A stretch of 64,000 nt of DNA from Bradyrhizobium neotropicale. GTDB lineage: Bacteria > Pseudomonadota > Alphaproteobacteria > Rhizobiales > Xanthobacteraceae. The notes beneath the pieces are model-generated. The model was not told the DNA's origin. It searched no databases and worked only from the letters and a program-made list of their open reading frames with translations. The number at the start of each line of letters is the position of its first letter. The first letter of the stretch is position 1. The stretch covers positions 1 through 64,000 of the forward strand of contig NZ_LSEF01000034.1 of the NCBI RefSeq assembly GCF_001641695.1. Reading direction: 5' to 3'. Of this stretch, positions 1-7,773 are shown one piece after another. Both the position numbers and the translations under genes were made by a program.

Positions 1-7
1 TGAGCGG

Positions 8-50
8 CCCGAGACATAGGTGACAGAACGTACCGGACACATGGGTTACA
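8..50 (+). repeat. Left terminal inverted repeat of the IS481 element
   Basis: Two direct repeats resembling GACATAGGTGACA (13-25) and GACACATGGGTTACA (36-50) are separated by GAACGTACC. The whole block is matched in inverted orientation at 1540-1582. Confidence 0.7.
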
Positions 51-80
51 CTTTCCGCTTTTGTTCTGCGGGAGGTGTGG

Positions 81-1286
81 ATGCCGTGGAAAGCGAGTTC
101 GGTAATGGAAGAGCGCCTTCGCTTTGTCGCCCGGCTTCTGGATGGAGAAGCCATGGCCGAGGTCTGCCGGGAGTTCGGCATCTCCCGCAAAACTGGCTAC
201 AAGATTTTCGATCGTTACAAGGAGCACGGGCTTGAAGCGTTAAGCGACCGCTCCAGGCGGCCGATCCGTTACGCCAACCAGCTCCCGCAGCAGGTCGAGA
301 CCCTGATCGTTCGGCTGAAGGGCGAGAAGCCACACTGGGGCGCCCGCAAGATCCGCGAGCTCCTGGTGCGACGGCTCGACGGCGACGTCCGGGTGCCGGC
401 CAAAAGCACCATCCATGCGATCCTCGACCGCCATGGCCTGGTCAAGCGCGGCTGCGTGCCGCGCCACCGCGCGCACGGCACGCCGCTGTCGCAGGGCACG
501 CTTGCCAACGATCTGTGGTGTGCCGACTTCAAGGGCGAGTTCAAGCTCGGCAATGGCCGATACTGCTATCCGCTGACCGTCACCGACCATGCCTCGCGCT
601 TCCTGCTGCTCTGTGAAGCGCTGGATTCCACGCGGGAAGATCCTGCCATTACTGCCTTTGAACGGCTGTTCCGCGAGCGCGGTCTGCCCTTTGCCATCCG
701 CTCCGACAATGGCGTGCCCTTTGCCAGTCCAAACGCGCTGTTCAACCTCTCGAAGCTGTCGGTGTGGTGGCTCAGACTCGGCATTGCGATCGAACGCATC
801 AAGCCGGGCCATCCGCAGCAGAACGGCCGTCACGAGCGCATGCATCTCACGCTGAAGAAGGAGGCCACCCGGCCGCCGGGGTTCAACAGCTTGCAGCAGC
901 AGGCACGCTTCGATGCCTTCCTCCGCGAGTTCAATTCTGAACGTCCCCACGAGGCGCTCGACATGAAGTGCCCCGGAGAGCTCTACACAGCCTCAACCCG
1001 CCGCTACGATGGTCTGCCGGAACTCACATATCCGTTCCACGACCGCGACGGTGTCATCACCGCCTGCGGCCGCCTCTGCCTCCATCGCAAGAAGATCAAC
1101 ATCTCCACCGTGCTGGCCGGCCAGAAGCTCGGCATCAAGGAAGTCGACGACGGCATTTGGCTCGTCAGCTTCATGCATTACGATCTCGGTTACTTCGACC
1201 TCGAGCAAAAGACCTTGCAACCCCTCGACAACCCGTTCGGCCCGAAGCCCGCCACCCATGTCTCAAGTACGGCCTCGGCGCTCTGA
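81..1286 (+). CDS. IS481-family transposase
   Basis: This 401-residue protein is a DDE recombinase that cuts and joins the ends of its own element. An N-terminal helix-turn-helix (about residues 1-60, with CREFGISRKTGYKIFDRY) is followed by an integrase-core domain. The acidic triad is visible as D in WCADFKGEF, D in IRSDNGVPF and E in QNGRHERMH. The ATG at 81 is preferred over the GTG at 75 because GGAGG at 71-75 is well spaced before it and relatives I recall begin MPWK. The frame is intact, so the enzyme could be active, but its last residues diverge from the usual ending and its own right end looks degraded. Confidence 0.9.
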   Translation: MPWKASSVMEERLRFVARLLDGEAMAEVCREFGISRKTGYKIFDRYKEHGLEALSDRSRRPIRYANQLPQQVETLIVRLKGEKPHWGARKIRELLVRRLDGDVRVPAKSTIHAILDRHGLVKRGCVPRHRAHGTPLSQGTLANDLWCADFKGEFKLGNGRYCYPLTVTDHASRFLLLCEALDSTREDPAITAFERLFRERGLPFAIRSDNGVPFASPNALFNLSKLSVWWLRLGIAIERIKPGHPQQNGRHERMHLTLKKEATRPPGFNSLQQQARFDAFLREFNSERPHEALDMKCPGELYTASTRRYDGLPELTYPFHDRDGVITACGRLCLHRKKINISTVLAGQKLGIKEVDDGIWLVSFMHYDLGYFDLEQKTLQPLDNPFGPKPATHVSSTASAL

Positions 1287-1486
1287 CCGAGACGCGCTTT
1301 CCTGCATTCTTGGCATGGTGGCCAGTTGCTTGGCCGCGCTGAGCCGTCACCCCCCCGAAGCCCGCAGGGGCGCGGCCTTTGCCGCGCGGGGTTGACGGCG
1401 AAAGCGCGGACCGAGCAATAATGGTCATGCCATGAACGCGTCTCGCCGTAACACACCAAATCGGATGCGTTGCGCGTCGGCGGGAT

Positions 1487-1561
1487 CGACCTGGAGTAAA
1501 TGACCTTGCAACCAATCGGCAACCCGCTCGGCACGAGGTTGTCACCTATGTCTTAGGTACG
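1487..1561 (+). pseudogene. Remnant of a second IS481 transposase 3' end
   Basis: About 75 bases repeat the last part of the transposase gene and the sequence after it (1196-1271), with roughly three quarters identity. The shared core is GACCTTGCAACC followed by CAACCCG-CGGC. The copy has an in-frame TAA where the intact gene reads CAA. It runs directly into the better preserved right inverted repeat. This points to nested or tandem insertion, or to recombination between two copies. Confidence 0.6.
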
Positions 1562-1582
1562 ATCTGTTACCGATGTCTTCGG
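1540..1582 (-). repeat. Right terminal inverted repeat of the IS481 element
   Basis: Read on the minus strand it begins CCGAAGACATCGGTAACA and continues CGTACC then GACATAGGTGACA. It is the inverted partner of 8-50. Confidence 0.65.
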
Positions 1583-1600
1583 TCTGGACATACCGGTGCA

Positions 1601-1670
1601 TGGAACACCGGGCGGGATTCGAACCCGCGACCTCTCGATTATCAATCGAAGTAACAGCGATCTTCACCAC
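1601..1670 (-). ncRNA. tRNA-like element A
   Basis: On the minus strand the 3' half is tRNA-like. It has an anticodon-type hairpin (stem TTCGA/TCGAG, loop TTGATAA, which would carry GAT), a five-base variable segment, a canonical T-arm (GCGGG, TTCGAAT, CCCGC), a seven-base acceptor strand and an encoded CCA. The 5' half is not tRNA-like: no D-arm or matching acceptor strand is visible, and instead it reads GTGGTGAAGATCGCTGTTAC. That 5' block recurs in two neighbouring elements, so this is a repeated composite and not a simple decayed tRNA. Expression and function are unknown. Confidence 0.55.
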
Positions 1671-1734
1671 GGACCGTGATGGGGTTGGCGGGGAACGGGC
1701 GATGCTGCTCTGCTCTGTGAGCGGACTGAGCTAC

Positions 1735-1823
1735 GGCATTTCAGCCGGCGGGAAACGAGCCCGCGACCTCCGTTCTGGCAAGCCAGCACGGCGCTCTACC
1801 GAAGTAACAGACATCTTCACCAC
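1735..1823 (-). ncRNA. tRNA-like element B
   Basis: It shares the 5' block GTGGTGAAGATGTCTGTTAC with the flanking copies and ends in a T-arm stem GCGGG/CCCGC. The T-loop, CTCGTTT, is not canonical. Between them are a GGTAGAGCGC segment resembling a D-arm 3' half and a long hairpin with arms CCGT...ACGG and CTGGC/GCCAG around a TT loop. The GGTCGCGGG junction matches element A. It is the longest and most diverged copy. Confidence 0.45.
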
Positions 1824-1974
1824 CGCCAGGCCGAAGCACTCGCTTCAGCCATTGATGAGCACGCTGGGGAACGAGCGATATCGGCTTTCAGTGACAACAA
1901 CACAGCGTCGCTCCTTGCGGAGAGAAGCTGCGCCGGGCCGCGTGCAAGCCTTTCCGAGGCCGCATCCCGGTGCG

Positions 1975-2036
1975 CGTGTCAAAGGCGGGATTCGAACCCG
2001 CTTTACCATGGAAGAAGTATCCGACATCTTCACCAC
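1975..2036 (-). ncRNA. tRNA-like element C
   Basis: The third copy has the 5' block GTGGTGAAGATGTCGGATAC and a canonical T-arm (GCGGG, TTCGAAT, CCCGC). The central part is shortened to TTCTTCCATGGTAAA and forms no good anticodon stem. The three copies lie in the same orientation within 440 bases. The distances between equivalent 5' ends (153 and 213 bases) are both multiples of three. Confidence 0.45.
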
Positions 2037-2283
2037 CAGCGTCGGTTGAGCCGCGCCCATCGCGGCAAACCGTACTTAAGAAAATTCGATCGCGGCGCTG
2101 TCGACGCGCCGCCATTTGCGAACCATTCGGGTTCGCTCTGCCATCGGTGTCCGGCTCATCGCCTCGTTCCCTCCGGCAGGCCCCGCGCGCTTGGGCACGC
2201 GCATCGTTTGCGCGAGCCCCGGGATCCGGGTCTCCCGTTCCGGCATTTGCCGGGAAGTTCGAACGGGCCGCGCGGCGGGCAAC

Positions 2284-2317
2284 AAAAAACCCTCCGGAGC
2301 GGCAGGCTCGGGAGGGT
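2284..2317 (-). terminator. Intrinsic terminator (minus strand)
   Basis: The stem ACCCTCC (2289-2295) pairs with GGAGGGT (2311-2317), and inner GAGC/GCTC pairs extend it. On the minus strand it is followed by a run of six T (2284-2289). It is the clearest intrinsic terminator in the first 3 kb. Confidence 0.75.
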
Positions 2318-2420
2318 CCGTGAGAAGCGGACTGTCGATCTTGCGGTCAGGCAAGATCGCTCCCATGAGCCGGGCATGCGCTATCGATTGGCCGACGGCC
2401 ATTCGATATGCAGGTTAGGA
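2284..2420 (-). ncRNA. Candidate small RNA
   Basis: The minus strand carries two strong stem-loops in a row: an exact 8-bp hairpin at 2337-2358 (GATCTTGC/GCAAGATC, six-base loop) and the intrinsic terminator at 2284-2317. No gene ends here on the minus strand, so the terminator needs a transcript of its own. The 5' end is a guess; no convincing promoter was identified. Alternatively it could end antisense transcription running back from the DUF429 gene. Confidence 0.35.
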
Positions 2421-2558
2421 TTTCGTAGCGGTACAGCATCGCTCGGTTCATGTTGGCTTTCGCGAACGGAAGTGCTCGCGAGGGCGGGGGACATACCCCT
2501 GCAACTTGCGGATGTCAAGCGACGCGCGTGTGGAAATTGCAAATGACGGACGAATGAC

Positions 2559-3224
2559 GTGCCAAGCTATCTCGGCCTCGATGGATTTCGCTTCGGCTGG
2601 GTCGCAGCCTGGATCGACGACAACGGTGATCACGGCTTCGATTATTCACCGGGCCTCACGCGGTTGCTCGCGATGCCGCATGCGCGGGCGATGATCGACA
2701 TGCCGATCGGCTTGAAGACCGAGGGCTATCGGATCTGCGACCTGCGCGCCCGCGAGCTGGTCGGTGCCGCCGTGTTTGTCGGTGCGCGCCGGGACCTCTG
2801 GGCCTTTCCCGACATGGCCGCGGCCAACCGGCATTACTGGGAGCACGAAGGCAAGGGCAGGGGCGTGTCGGCTCAGCTATGGAATATCAGGGACAAGATC
2901 AGGGAGGTCGACGATGTCATGACGCCCGCGCGGCAAGCTACGATCGGCGAGGCGCATCCCGAATTGATCTTCTGGAATCTCGCTGGCCGCGTCCGGCTCG
3001 ATCGGAAGACCTCAGCGCGCGGCCGGGAGCAGCGCGTCGCACTCCTGAGGGAGCGCGGCTTCGCGCGATTGCCGAAATGGCTGACGCAGCGTCACGGCAC
3101 CGGCATCGGCTGCGACGATCTCATCGACGCCTGCGCTTGTGCCGTTGCGGCGCGCGACAGCAGGCAGTGTGTCGATGGCGGCGAGATCGATCCGCGTGGC
3201 TTGCGGATGGAGATCAACTATTGA
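2559..3224 (+). CDS. DUF429 domain protein
   Basis: A 221-residue protein of the DUF429 family, predicted to have an RNase H-like fold; its biochemical role is not established. The N-terminal YLGLDGFRFGWVAAWI and the MIDMPIGL segment near residue 50 place conserved aspartates where this fold keeps its active site. EAHPELIF and a late GCDDLIDACA motif are also typical. The GTG at 2559 is the first plausible start in frame. The gene stands alone after about 270 bases without a gene. Confidence 0.75.
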   Translation: MPSYLGLDGFRFGWVAAWIDDNGDHGFDYSPGLTRLLAMPHARAMIDMPIGLKTEGYRICDLRARELVGAAVFVGARRDLWAFPDMAAANRHYWEHEGKGRGVSAQLWNIRDKIREVDDVMTPARQATIGEAHPELIFWNLAGRVRLDRKTSARGREQRVALLRERGFARLPKWLTQRHGTGIGCDDLIDACACAVAARDSRQCVDGGEIDPRGLRMEINY

Positions 3225-3350
3225 GGCTGCCGGCACAGGTGGAGACCAGATACTTGTCGGGAAAAAATGGCAATTTCTTTGCGGTAAACAGGAACTGTGG
3301 CTGGTGGCCCCGCGTTCACGTTGCGAACCGAATGGACAGAAGTTTTGGCG

Positions 3351-3494
3351 ATGAATGATGCCAGCCAATTCGCGACCGCGATGCTCGCGCTCGTCTTCAT
3401 TGCAGCCCTGCTCGTCACCGGGGAGCTCTTCATCGAGCAGCGCGCGCAACGCGACATCGTTTACGTGACGAGCCATTTGCTGCGACCACTGTGA
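3351..3494 (+). CDS. Small single-pass membrane protein
   Basis: A 47-residue product starting MNDASQF has one hydrophobic helix of about 18 residues (TAMLALVFIAALLVTGEL) and a charged C-terminal tail. The frame extends upstream to 3297, but the ATG at 3351 gives a typical small membrane protein. I do not recognise a family and function is unknown. It sits between the DUF429 and GST genes with no operon partner. Confidence 0.45.
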   Translation: MNDASQFATAMLALVFIAALLVTGELFIEQRAQRDIVYVTSHLLRPL

Positions 3495-3587
3495 AAGAGA
3501 TTCAGTACGGGAAAATCGTGTGACCTTGCGCCATTCGACGGCTCGCCTAGATTAGGGGCGCGTCGCAAGAATGAACCCGGGGTCCCG

Positions 3588-4292
3588 ATGTCCGATCTGT
3601 CTGCCTTTCCCATCACCAAGCGCTGGCCGGCCAAGCACCCCGAGTTGCTTCAACTGTATTCGCTGCCGACGCCCAATGGCGTGAAGGTCTCCATCATGCT
3701 GGAGGAGATCGGGCTGCCCTATGAGGTCCATCTCGTCGACTTCGGCAAGGACGATCAGAAGGCTGCTGAATTCCTCTCGCTGAATCCGAACGGCAAGATC
3801 CCGGCGATCCTCGACCCGAACGGTCCCGGCGGCCGGCCGCTGCCGCTGTTCGAGTCCGGTGCGATCCTGCAATACCTCGCGGAGAAGACCGGCAAGCTGC
3901 TGCCGCAGGATGCGGCGCGCCGCTATCAGACCATCCAGTGGGTGCATTTCCAGATGGGCGGCATCGGGCCGATGTTCGGCCAGGTCGGCTTCTTCCACAA
4001 ATTCGCCGGCAAGGATTTCGAGGACAAGCGGCCGCTCGAGCGCTACATCAGCGAGTCCAAGCGTCTGCTCGGCGTGATGGAATCCCATCTCGGCGGCCGG
4101 CAGTGGTTCATGGACGACGACTACACCATCGCCGACATCTCCATGCTCGGCTGGGTGCGCAATCTCGTCGGCTTCTACGGTGCCGGCGATCTCGTCGAAT
4201 TCACCCAGTTCAAGTCGGTCGGCGCCTGGCTCGAACGCGGGCTGGCGCGTCCGGCCGTGCAGCGCGGGCTGAACATTCCCAAGCGGCCCTGA
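3588..4292 (+). CDS. Glutathione S-transferase, YghU/YfcG (Ure2p-like) type
   Basis: A 234-residue cytosolic glutathione transferase or disulfide-bond reductase. The thioredoxin-like N-terminal domain starts near residue 20 (LYSLPTPNGVKVSIMLEEIG) and includes NPNGKIPAILD with the cis-proline and the FESGAILQYLAEKTG glutathione-binding segment. An all-helical C-terminal domain follows. The T-P-N-G segment is characteristic of Nu-class enzymes that use a Thr/Asn pair in place of Tyr or Ser. It converges on the TauE gene with a 2-base gap. Confidence 0.85.
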   Translation: MSDLSAFPITKRWPAKHPELLQLYSLPTPNGVKVSIMLEEIGLPYEVHLVDFGKDDQKAAEFLSLNPNGKIPAILDPNGPGGRPLPLFESGAILQYLAEKTGKLLPQDAARRYQTIQWVHFQMGGIGPMFGQVGFFHKFAGKDFEDKRPLERYISESKRLLGVMESHLGGRQWFMDDDYTIADISMLGWVRNLVGFYGAGDLVEFTQFKSVGAWLERGLARPAVQRGLNIPKRP

Positions 4293-4294
4293 GA

Positions 4295-5077
4295 TCAGCT
4301 CAGCGCCTTGTAGGTCATGTAGAGCGCCATCAGCGAGACGAAGCCGATCATCATCCGGCGCAGCACCGATTTGCTGACGCCATTGGCCATCCGCGCGCCG
4401 AGGTCGGTGCCGACCCAGAGGCCGGCAAGGATGCCGATGATGGCGGGCCATCCGACTACGAGGCCCTTGCTCCAGTAGATCCAGGCCGGCGGAATGTTGG
4501 TTGGGATCACCGAGAAGATGAGGCTGACGAGCTGGGCCTGATGCTGCGGCACGCGCAGGCCGGCGGCGAGGCCGACGGTGATCGCGAGCCCGCCGCCGAT
4601 ACCCATGAAGCCGGATGAAAAGCCGGCAAGCGTGCCGATAAGGAGCAGGGGAAGCCAGGGCAATTCGTCTTGATGCTCGCCCTCGTTATTACCGCCCTTG
4701 CGCTCGCGGCGCAGAACCAGCGCTGCGATCAGCGCAACGAGGTAGACGACATAGGCCCATTGCAGGAACGAGTCGGACACGGCAGCCGCGGCGTAGCCAC
4801 CGCTCGCGCCGCCAACGAGAAATCCGACGCCGATCCAGACGATCCATTGCAGCGGGCTGCGATTGCCGCTCTGCCAGTAGCGGCGCACGCCGGCGAGACC
4901 CGTCGGAGGGATTTGTGCGATCAGCGACGTGCCCTGGGCGACGTGTTGCTCGGCGCCGAGCAGCAGCACGCAGAAGATCACGAGACCGCCTCCCGGGCTT
5001 GCGCCCATGAAGCCGGATGCCAGTCCTCCGACAAGACCAACGCCGGCGCCGGCGAGCAGTTCGTGGACCCAGGTCAT
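4295..5077 (-). CDS. Sulfite exporter TauE/SafE family permease
   Basis: A 260-residue inner-membrane protein with about eight hydrophobic helices arranged as two related halves. Each half carries a glycine-rich segment (GLASGFMGASPGGG and GFSSGFMGIGGG) typical of TauE/SafE (DUF81). Members export sulfite, sulfoacetate or other organic anions; the substrate here is unknown. It lies 3 bases downstream of a TetR regulator gene, so the two are surely co-transcribed and the pump is likely induced by what the regulator senses. Confidence 0.85.
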   Translation of the reverse strand: MTWVHELLAGAGVGLVGGLASGFMGASPGGGLVIFCVLLLGAEQHVAQGTSLIAQIPPTGLAGVRRYWQSGNRSPLQWIVWIGVGFLVGGASGGYAAAAVSDSFLQWAYVVYLVALIAALVLRRERKGGNNEGEHQDELPWLPLLLIGTLAGFSSGFMGIGGGLAITVGLAAGLRVPQHQAQLVSLIFSVIPTNIPPAWIYWSKGLVVGWPAIIGILAGLWVGTDLGARMANGVSKSVLRRMMIGFVSLMALYMTYKALS

Positions 5078-5080
5078 CGC

Positions 5081-5713
5081 TCACGCCCTGGTCCGGCGCC
5101 GGACGTCCGGTTTGGTCGTGCGAAAGCCTTCGATCACGTCGGCGACGGCCGTCATGCAGGCCTCGACGTCGATCTCCTCGCCCCAGCATTTCTGCAGCAC
5201 AAATCCCTGGAAGATGGAGATCAGCACGCGCGCGGTCGCGTCTGCGTTGAGGTCGCGCTTGACGAGCCCGTCGTGCTGGGCGCGTTCGATCAACGCTACG
5301 ATCAGGGCGCGCGGCATATCGATGCCTTCGACGACACTGGTGCGGACGCGGCGGTTGCGAAGCGCTTCCGCCCAGCCATGGATTCCGACGCGCCGCCGTG
5401 ATTCGCCGGCGGGATCGGTGAGCCATTGCGCATAGACGCGGACCAGCGCATGCAGCGCTTCGAGCGGATCACCAGAGCCTTGCGCAACCGAGTTCAGCAC
5501 CGCCTCGCGGCGATGGCGGTCGTCGGCGAGCGCCTCGATCAGATCGTCCTTGCTCTGGAAGTACAGATAGACCGCGCCATGGCTCAGCCCCGACCGCTTA
5601 ACGATGTCGGCCATGCCGGCCTGGTGAAAGCCGTTTTCGGAGAAGCAGGCGAGCGCAGCGTCGAGAATCTGCTGACGGCGGCCTTCGCGTTTCTTCTCGC
5701 TGATTTTCGGCAC
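5081..5713 (-). CDS. TetR/AcrR-family transcriptional regulator
   Basis: A 210-residue repressor-type regulator. The N-terminal HTH (about residues 10-60) includes ILDAALACFSENGFHQAGM and the recognition-helix region LSHGAVYLYFQSKDDLIEAL. The C-terminal ligand domain is specific to this protein. It is the first gene of a two-gene operon with the TauE/SafE exporter. Two nearly identical inverted copies of a palindromic site lie just upstream (5730-5820), so autoregulation is likely. Confidence 0.88.
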   Translation of the reverse strand: MPKISEKKREGRRQQILDAALACFSENGFHQAGMADIVKRSGLSHGAVYLYFQSKDDLIEALADDRHRREAVLNSVAQGSGDPLEALHALVRVYAQWLTDPAGESRRRVGIHGWAEALRNRRVRTSVVEGIDMPRALIVALIERAQHDGLVKRDLNADATARVLISIFQGFVLQKCWGEEIDVEACMTAVADVIEGFRTTKPDVRRRTRA

Positions 5714-5729
5714 GGGCTGCTCGCAAAGT

Positions 5730-5820
5730 AAATGATCGATCGATCGTTTTTGCCTCAGAAAGATGCAGAATAAGGCTAGGCGTCCCTCACCAAGATAAAA
5801 AACGATCGATCAGTCATTTT
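5730..5820. promoter_or_regulatory. Paired operator sites before tetR-tauE
   Basis: Two sites of about 22 bp, each built around GATCGATCGTTTTT, lie in opposite orientation at 5730-5751 and 5797-5820. They differ by about two bases in the alignable part and sit immediately upstream of the TetR gene. Such paired palindromes are what a TetR dimer pair would bind. Confidence 0.6.
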
Positions 5821-5924
5821 AGAATCAAAGGCACGCTTGGTCAAGGCGTCCCGATCGCCGGCACGGCTCAAAGAGGAATGGACGGGCGACCGGGCGACCG
5901 GTGCTCGGTTGCCTAAATCCGGTA

Positions 5925-6296
5925 CTAGAACAGCCGGCCGCCGTTCGGCACGGGCTTGCTCGGCTGCATCAGCACGACCTTGCCCTCCGCATCCGGAAAA
6001 CCGAGCGTCAGCACCTCGGACACGACCGGTCCGATCTGGCGCGGCGGAAAATTGACGACGGCCGCGACCTGTTGTCCCACCAGCGTCTCCAGCGGATGAT
6101 TTTCCGTGATCTGCGCCGAGCTTTTCCTCACGCCGATCGAAGGTCCGAAGTCGATCCACAGCCGCCAGGCCGGCTTGCGCGCCTCCGGGAATGGCTTGGC
6201 ATCGACGATCGTCCCGACGCGGATGTCGACCGCGAGGAAGGTGTTGAAGTCGATGGTCGGCAATGCCGCAGCGGCGGGATCGTGAGTGACGTGCAT
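5925..6296 (-). CDS. csaA: CsaA-like tRNA-binding domain protein
   Basis: A 123-residue protein consisting of one EMAP-II/CsaA-type OB-fold tRNA-binding domain. The motifs DIRVGTIVDAKPFPEARKPAW, SSAQIT and VVNFPPRQIGPVVSEVLTLGF are typical, and the length equals that of CsaA. CsaA has been described as an export-related chaperone and also binds tRNA. The start at 6296 (MHVTHDP) is chosen because the longer frame upstream would overlap the divergent ArsC-like gene. Confidence 0.85.
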   Translation of the reverse strand: MHVTHDPAAAALPTIDFNTFLAVDIRVGTIVDAKPFPEARKPAWRLWIDFGPSIGVRKSSAQITENHPLETLVGQQVAAVVNFPPRQIGPVVSEVLTLGFPDAEGKVVLMQPSKPVPNGGRLF

Positions 6297-6392
6297 GGTG
6301 TGTCCGTTTGGAGAATTCGGAAGCTTCGTTCGGAATATTGTGACGCGAACCGGAGTTTCGTACAACGCCGCGGCTACAGCATCACACCACGC

Positions 6393-6776
6393 ATGCGCGA
6401 GGACCGGGTCTTGCCCAACATCATCTACGGCATCAAGAACTGCGACACTATGAAGAAGGCGCGCGCCTGGCTCGACATGCATGGCGTCGCCTACGAGTTC
6501 CACGACTACAAGACCGCAGGCGTGGAGAAGGACAAGCTCAAGCAGTGGAGCGACGAGGTCGGTTGGGAGACGCTGCTCAATCGCGCCGGCACGACGTTCA
6601 AGAAGCTGCCCGACGCCGACAAGGAAGGCCTGAACGAGAAGAAGGCGCTGGCATTGATGCTAGCGCAACCATCGATGATCAAGCGACCGGTGCTCGAGGT
6701 CGGCAGCAAGCTCCTGGTCGGCTTCAAGCCCGACATCTACGCCAAGGACGTCGGCGCGAAAGCGCGCAAAGGCTAG
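6393..6776 (+). CDS. ArsC/Spx-family reductase-like protein
   Basis: A 127-residue thioredoxin-fold protein of the ArsC/Spx group (YffB-like). IYGIKNCDTMKKARAWL carries the single N-terminal cysteine, followed by YEFHDYKTAGV; the late segment MIKRPVLEVGSKLLVGF is diagnostic. There is no CXXC pair, as in YffB proteins, whose role is thought to be glutathione-dependent reduction. Starts at ATG 6393 and TTG 6411 both fit; relatives often begin close to the latter. It is transcribed away from csaA. Confidence 0.82.
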   Translation: MREDRVLPNIIYGIKNCDTMKKARAWLDMHGVAYEFHDYKTAGVEKDKLKQWSDEVGWETLLNRAGTTFKKLPDADKEGLNEKKALALMLAQPSMIKRPVLEVGSKLLVGFKPDIYAKDVGAKARKG

Positions 6777-7426
6777 TTCAGCTCGATGATCTCGGTGGCG
6801 ACGCCGGGTGCGGGCTGATCGGAGAATTCGACCACGTCCGCGGCCGCGATACGGCCCGGCGCGCGATGATAGAGATCGCGATCGATCACGGCGCGCAGCT
6901 TTGGACGCGGCAGCGCGTCATTTCCGCGCATCAGGTTCTTGATCTCGAATCCGCCGTCCTCGCAAAACGCCTTCAGCGACGCGATGACATGGCTGACCTT
7001 GTCATCCGTCAGGAAAGGCAGCAGCAGCCGTTCATAAGCGACGACGCGTCCATAGATGTCGTCGACATCGGCAACGCTGTAGACCGGAAGTCCGCGCGCG
7101 ACGCATTCGTGATAGATCGGCATCACGAAGGGCGCGAGCCGCGGCCCGACATAATCGTCGAGGAAAACGCCCTTGCCGGTATGTCCATAGGCGCGCGAGA
7201 TGCGCGAGCCTTCACTCTGGATCATCAGATGCGGCGTCGGCGTCGACATATCCACCGTGTAGTAGATGAGGTCGGACAGCTCCTCCTCGAGCCGCGCGGG
7301 CTGGTACTCCCATATCGCCGGCGCAATCTGCTGGCGCGCATAAAGTCGCAGCCACGTGTTCAGAAGATCACGCTGCCTGATCGATTTGACGATGGAGGGA
7401 CCGGCGCTTGCGAAATCCAAAAACAA
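6773..7426 (-). CDS. PAS_5-like domain protein
   Basis: About 217 residues, containing a cytosolic PAS-like domain of the type seen in alphaproteobacterial MopJ-like proteins. Recognisable parts are IRQRDLLNTWLRLYARQ near the start, DYVGPRLAPFVMPIYHECV and the YERLLLPF segment before the core ends. The frame continues to a TTG at 7504, but the extra residues look non-native. A TTG at 7426 or a start slightly upstream is equally possible, since neither has a clear ribosome-binding site. It overlaps the convergent ArsC-like gene by 4 bases. Signal and partner are unknown. Confidence 0.65.
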   Translation of the reverse strand: MFLDFASAGPSIVKSIRQRDLLNTWLRLYARQQIAPAIWEYQPARLEEELSDLIYYTVDMSTPTPHLMIQSEGSRISRAYGHTGKGVFLDDYVGPRLAPFVMPIYHECVARGLPVYSVADVDDIYGRVVAYERLLLPFLTDDKVSHVIASLKAFCEDGGFEIKNLMRGNDALPRPKLRAVIDRDLYHRAPGRIAAADVVEFSDQPAPGVATEIIELN

Positions 7427-7773
7427 TATTCCCGGCAAACAGAAACCCCGCGCATGATCTTCGTCGCGGGAAAATTTTCTATGAAGGCTGGCGCGTCGGA
7501 CCAAAGACCGTTAACGACAGCTTGATGACCGGCGCTTTGCGAACCGGGAAGCCGGGCAGGCGCGACATCAACATCTCCGACTAAGGGAGCATGTGTATCC
7601 CAGTCGGAGCCTTGATCTGCTCAGCTTTCCGCCTTGCCTAACCCCCGTCACCTCCGGCATATTCCGCGCCCGGAGGCGGCGTTCCGGGCTGGGCTCCAAG
7701 GCCTCCGGAAAGCCGAAGCAACAAAGGACAGCCACGCGCGACCAGCGCGTCGTGCGGGCGGGGGGAAATCTGT

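Larger units (their letters stand above)
8..1582 (+). mobile_element. IS481-type insertion sequence with composite right end
   Basis: One transposase gene lies between imperfect inverted repeats of about 43 bp at 8-50 and 1540-1582, which match at roughly three quarters of positions. Each repeat is itself two copies of a GACATAGGTGACA-like motif, so several transposase-binding sites sit at each end. The stretch 1287-1486, between the transposase stop and the outer end, is longer than such an element needs and is followed by a second copy of the transposase 3' end. The element therefore looks like one IS481 copy plus remains of another. No target-site duplication can be judged because the left flank is only a few bases. 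Confidence 0.75.

Noticed and set aside
1601..1670. A functional tRNA-Ile(GAT) gene
   Set aside because: The T-arm, anticodon-like loop and CCA fit, but no D-arm and no 5' acceptor strand complementary to the 3' strand are present.
1601..2036. CRISPR array
   Set aside because: Only three diverged repeats occur, spacing is uneven, and no cas genes are in the window.
2076..2402. A 108-residue minus-strand gene
   Set aside because: It would read straight through a strong intrinsic terminator and has no recognisable product.
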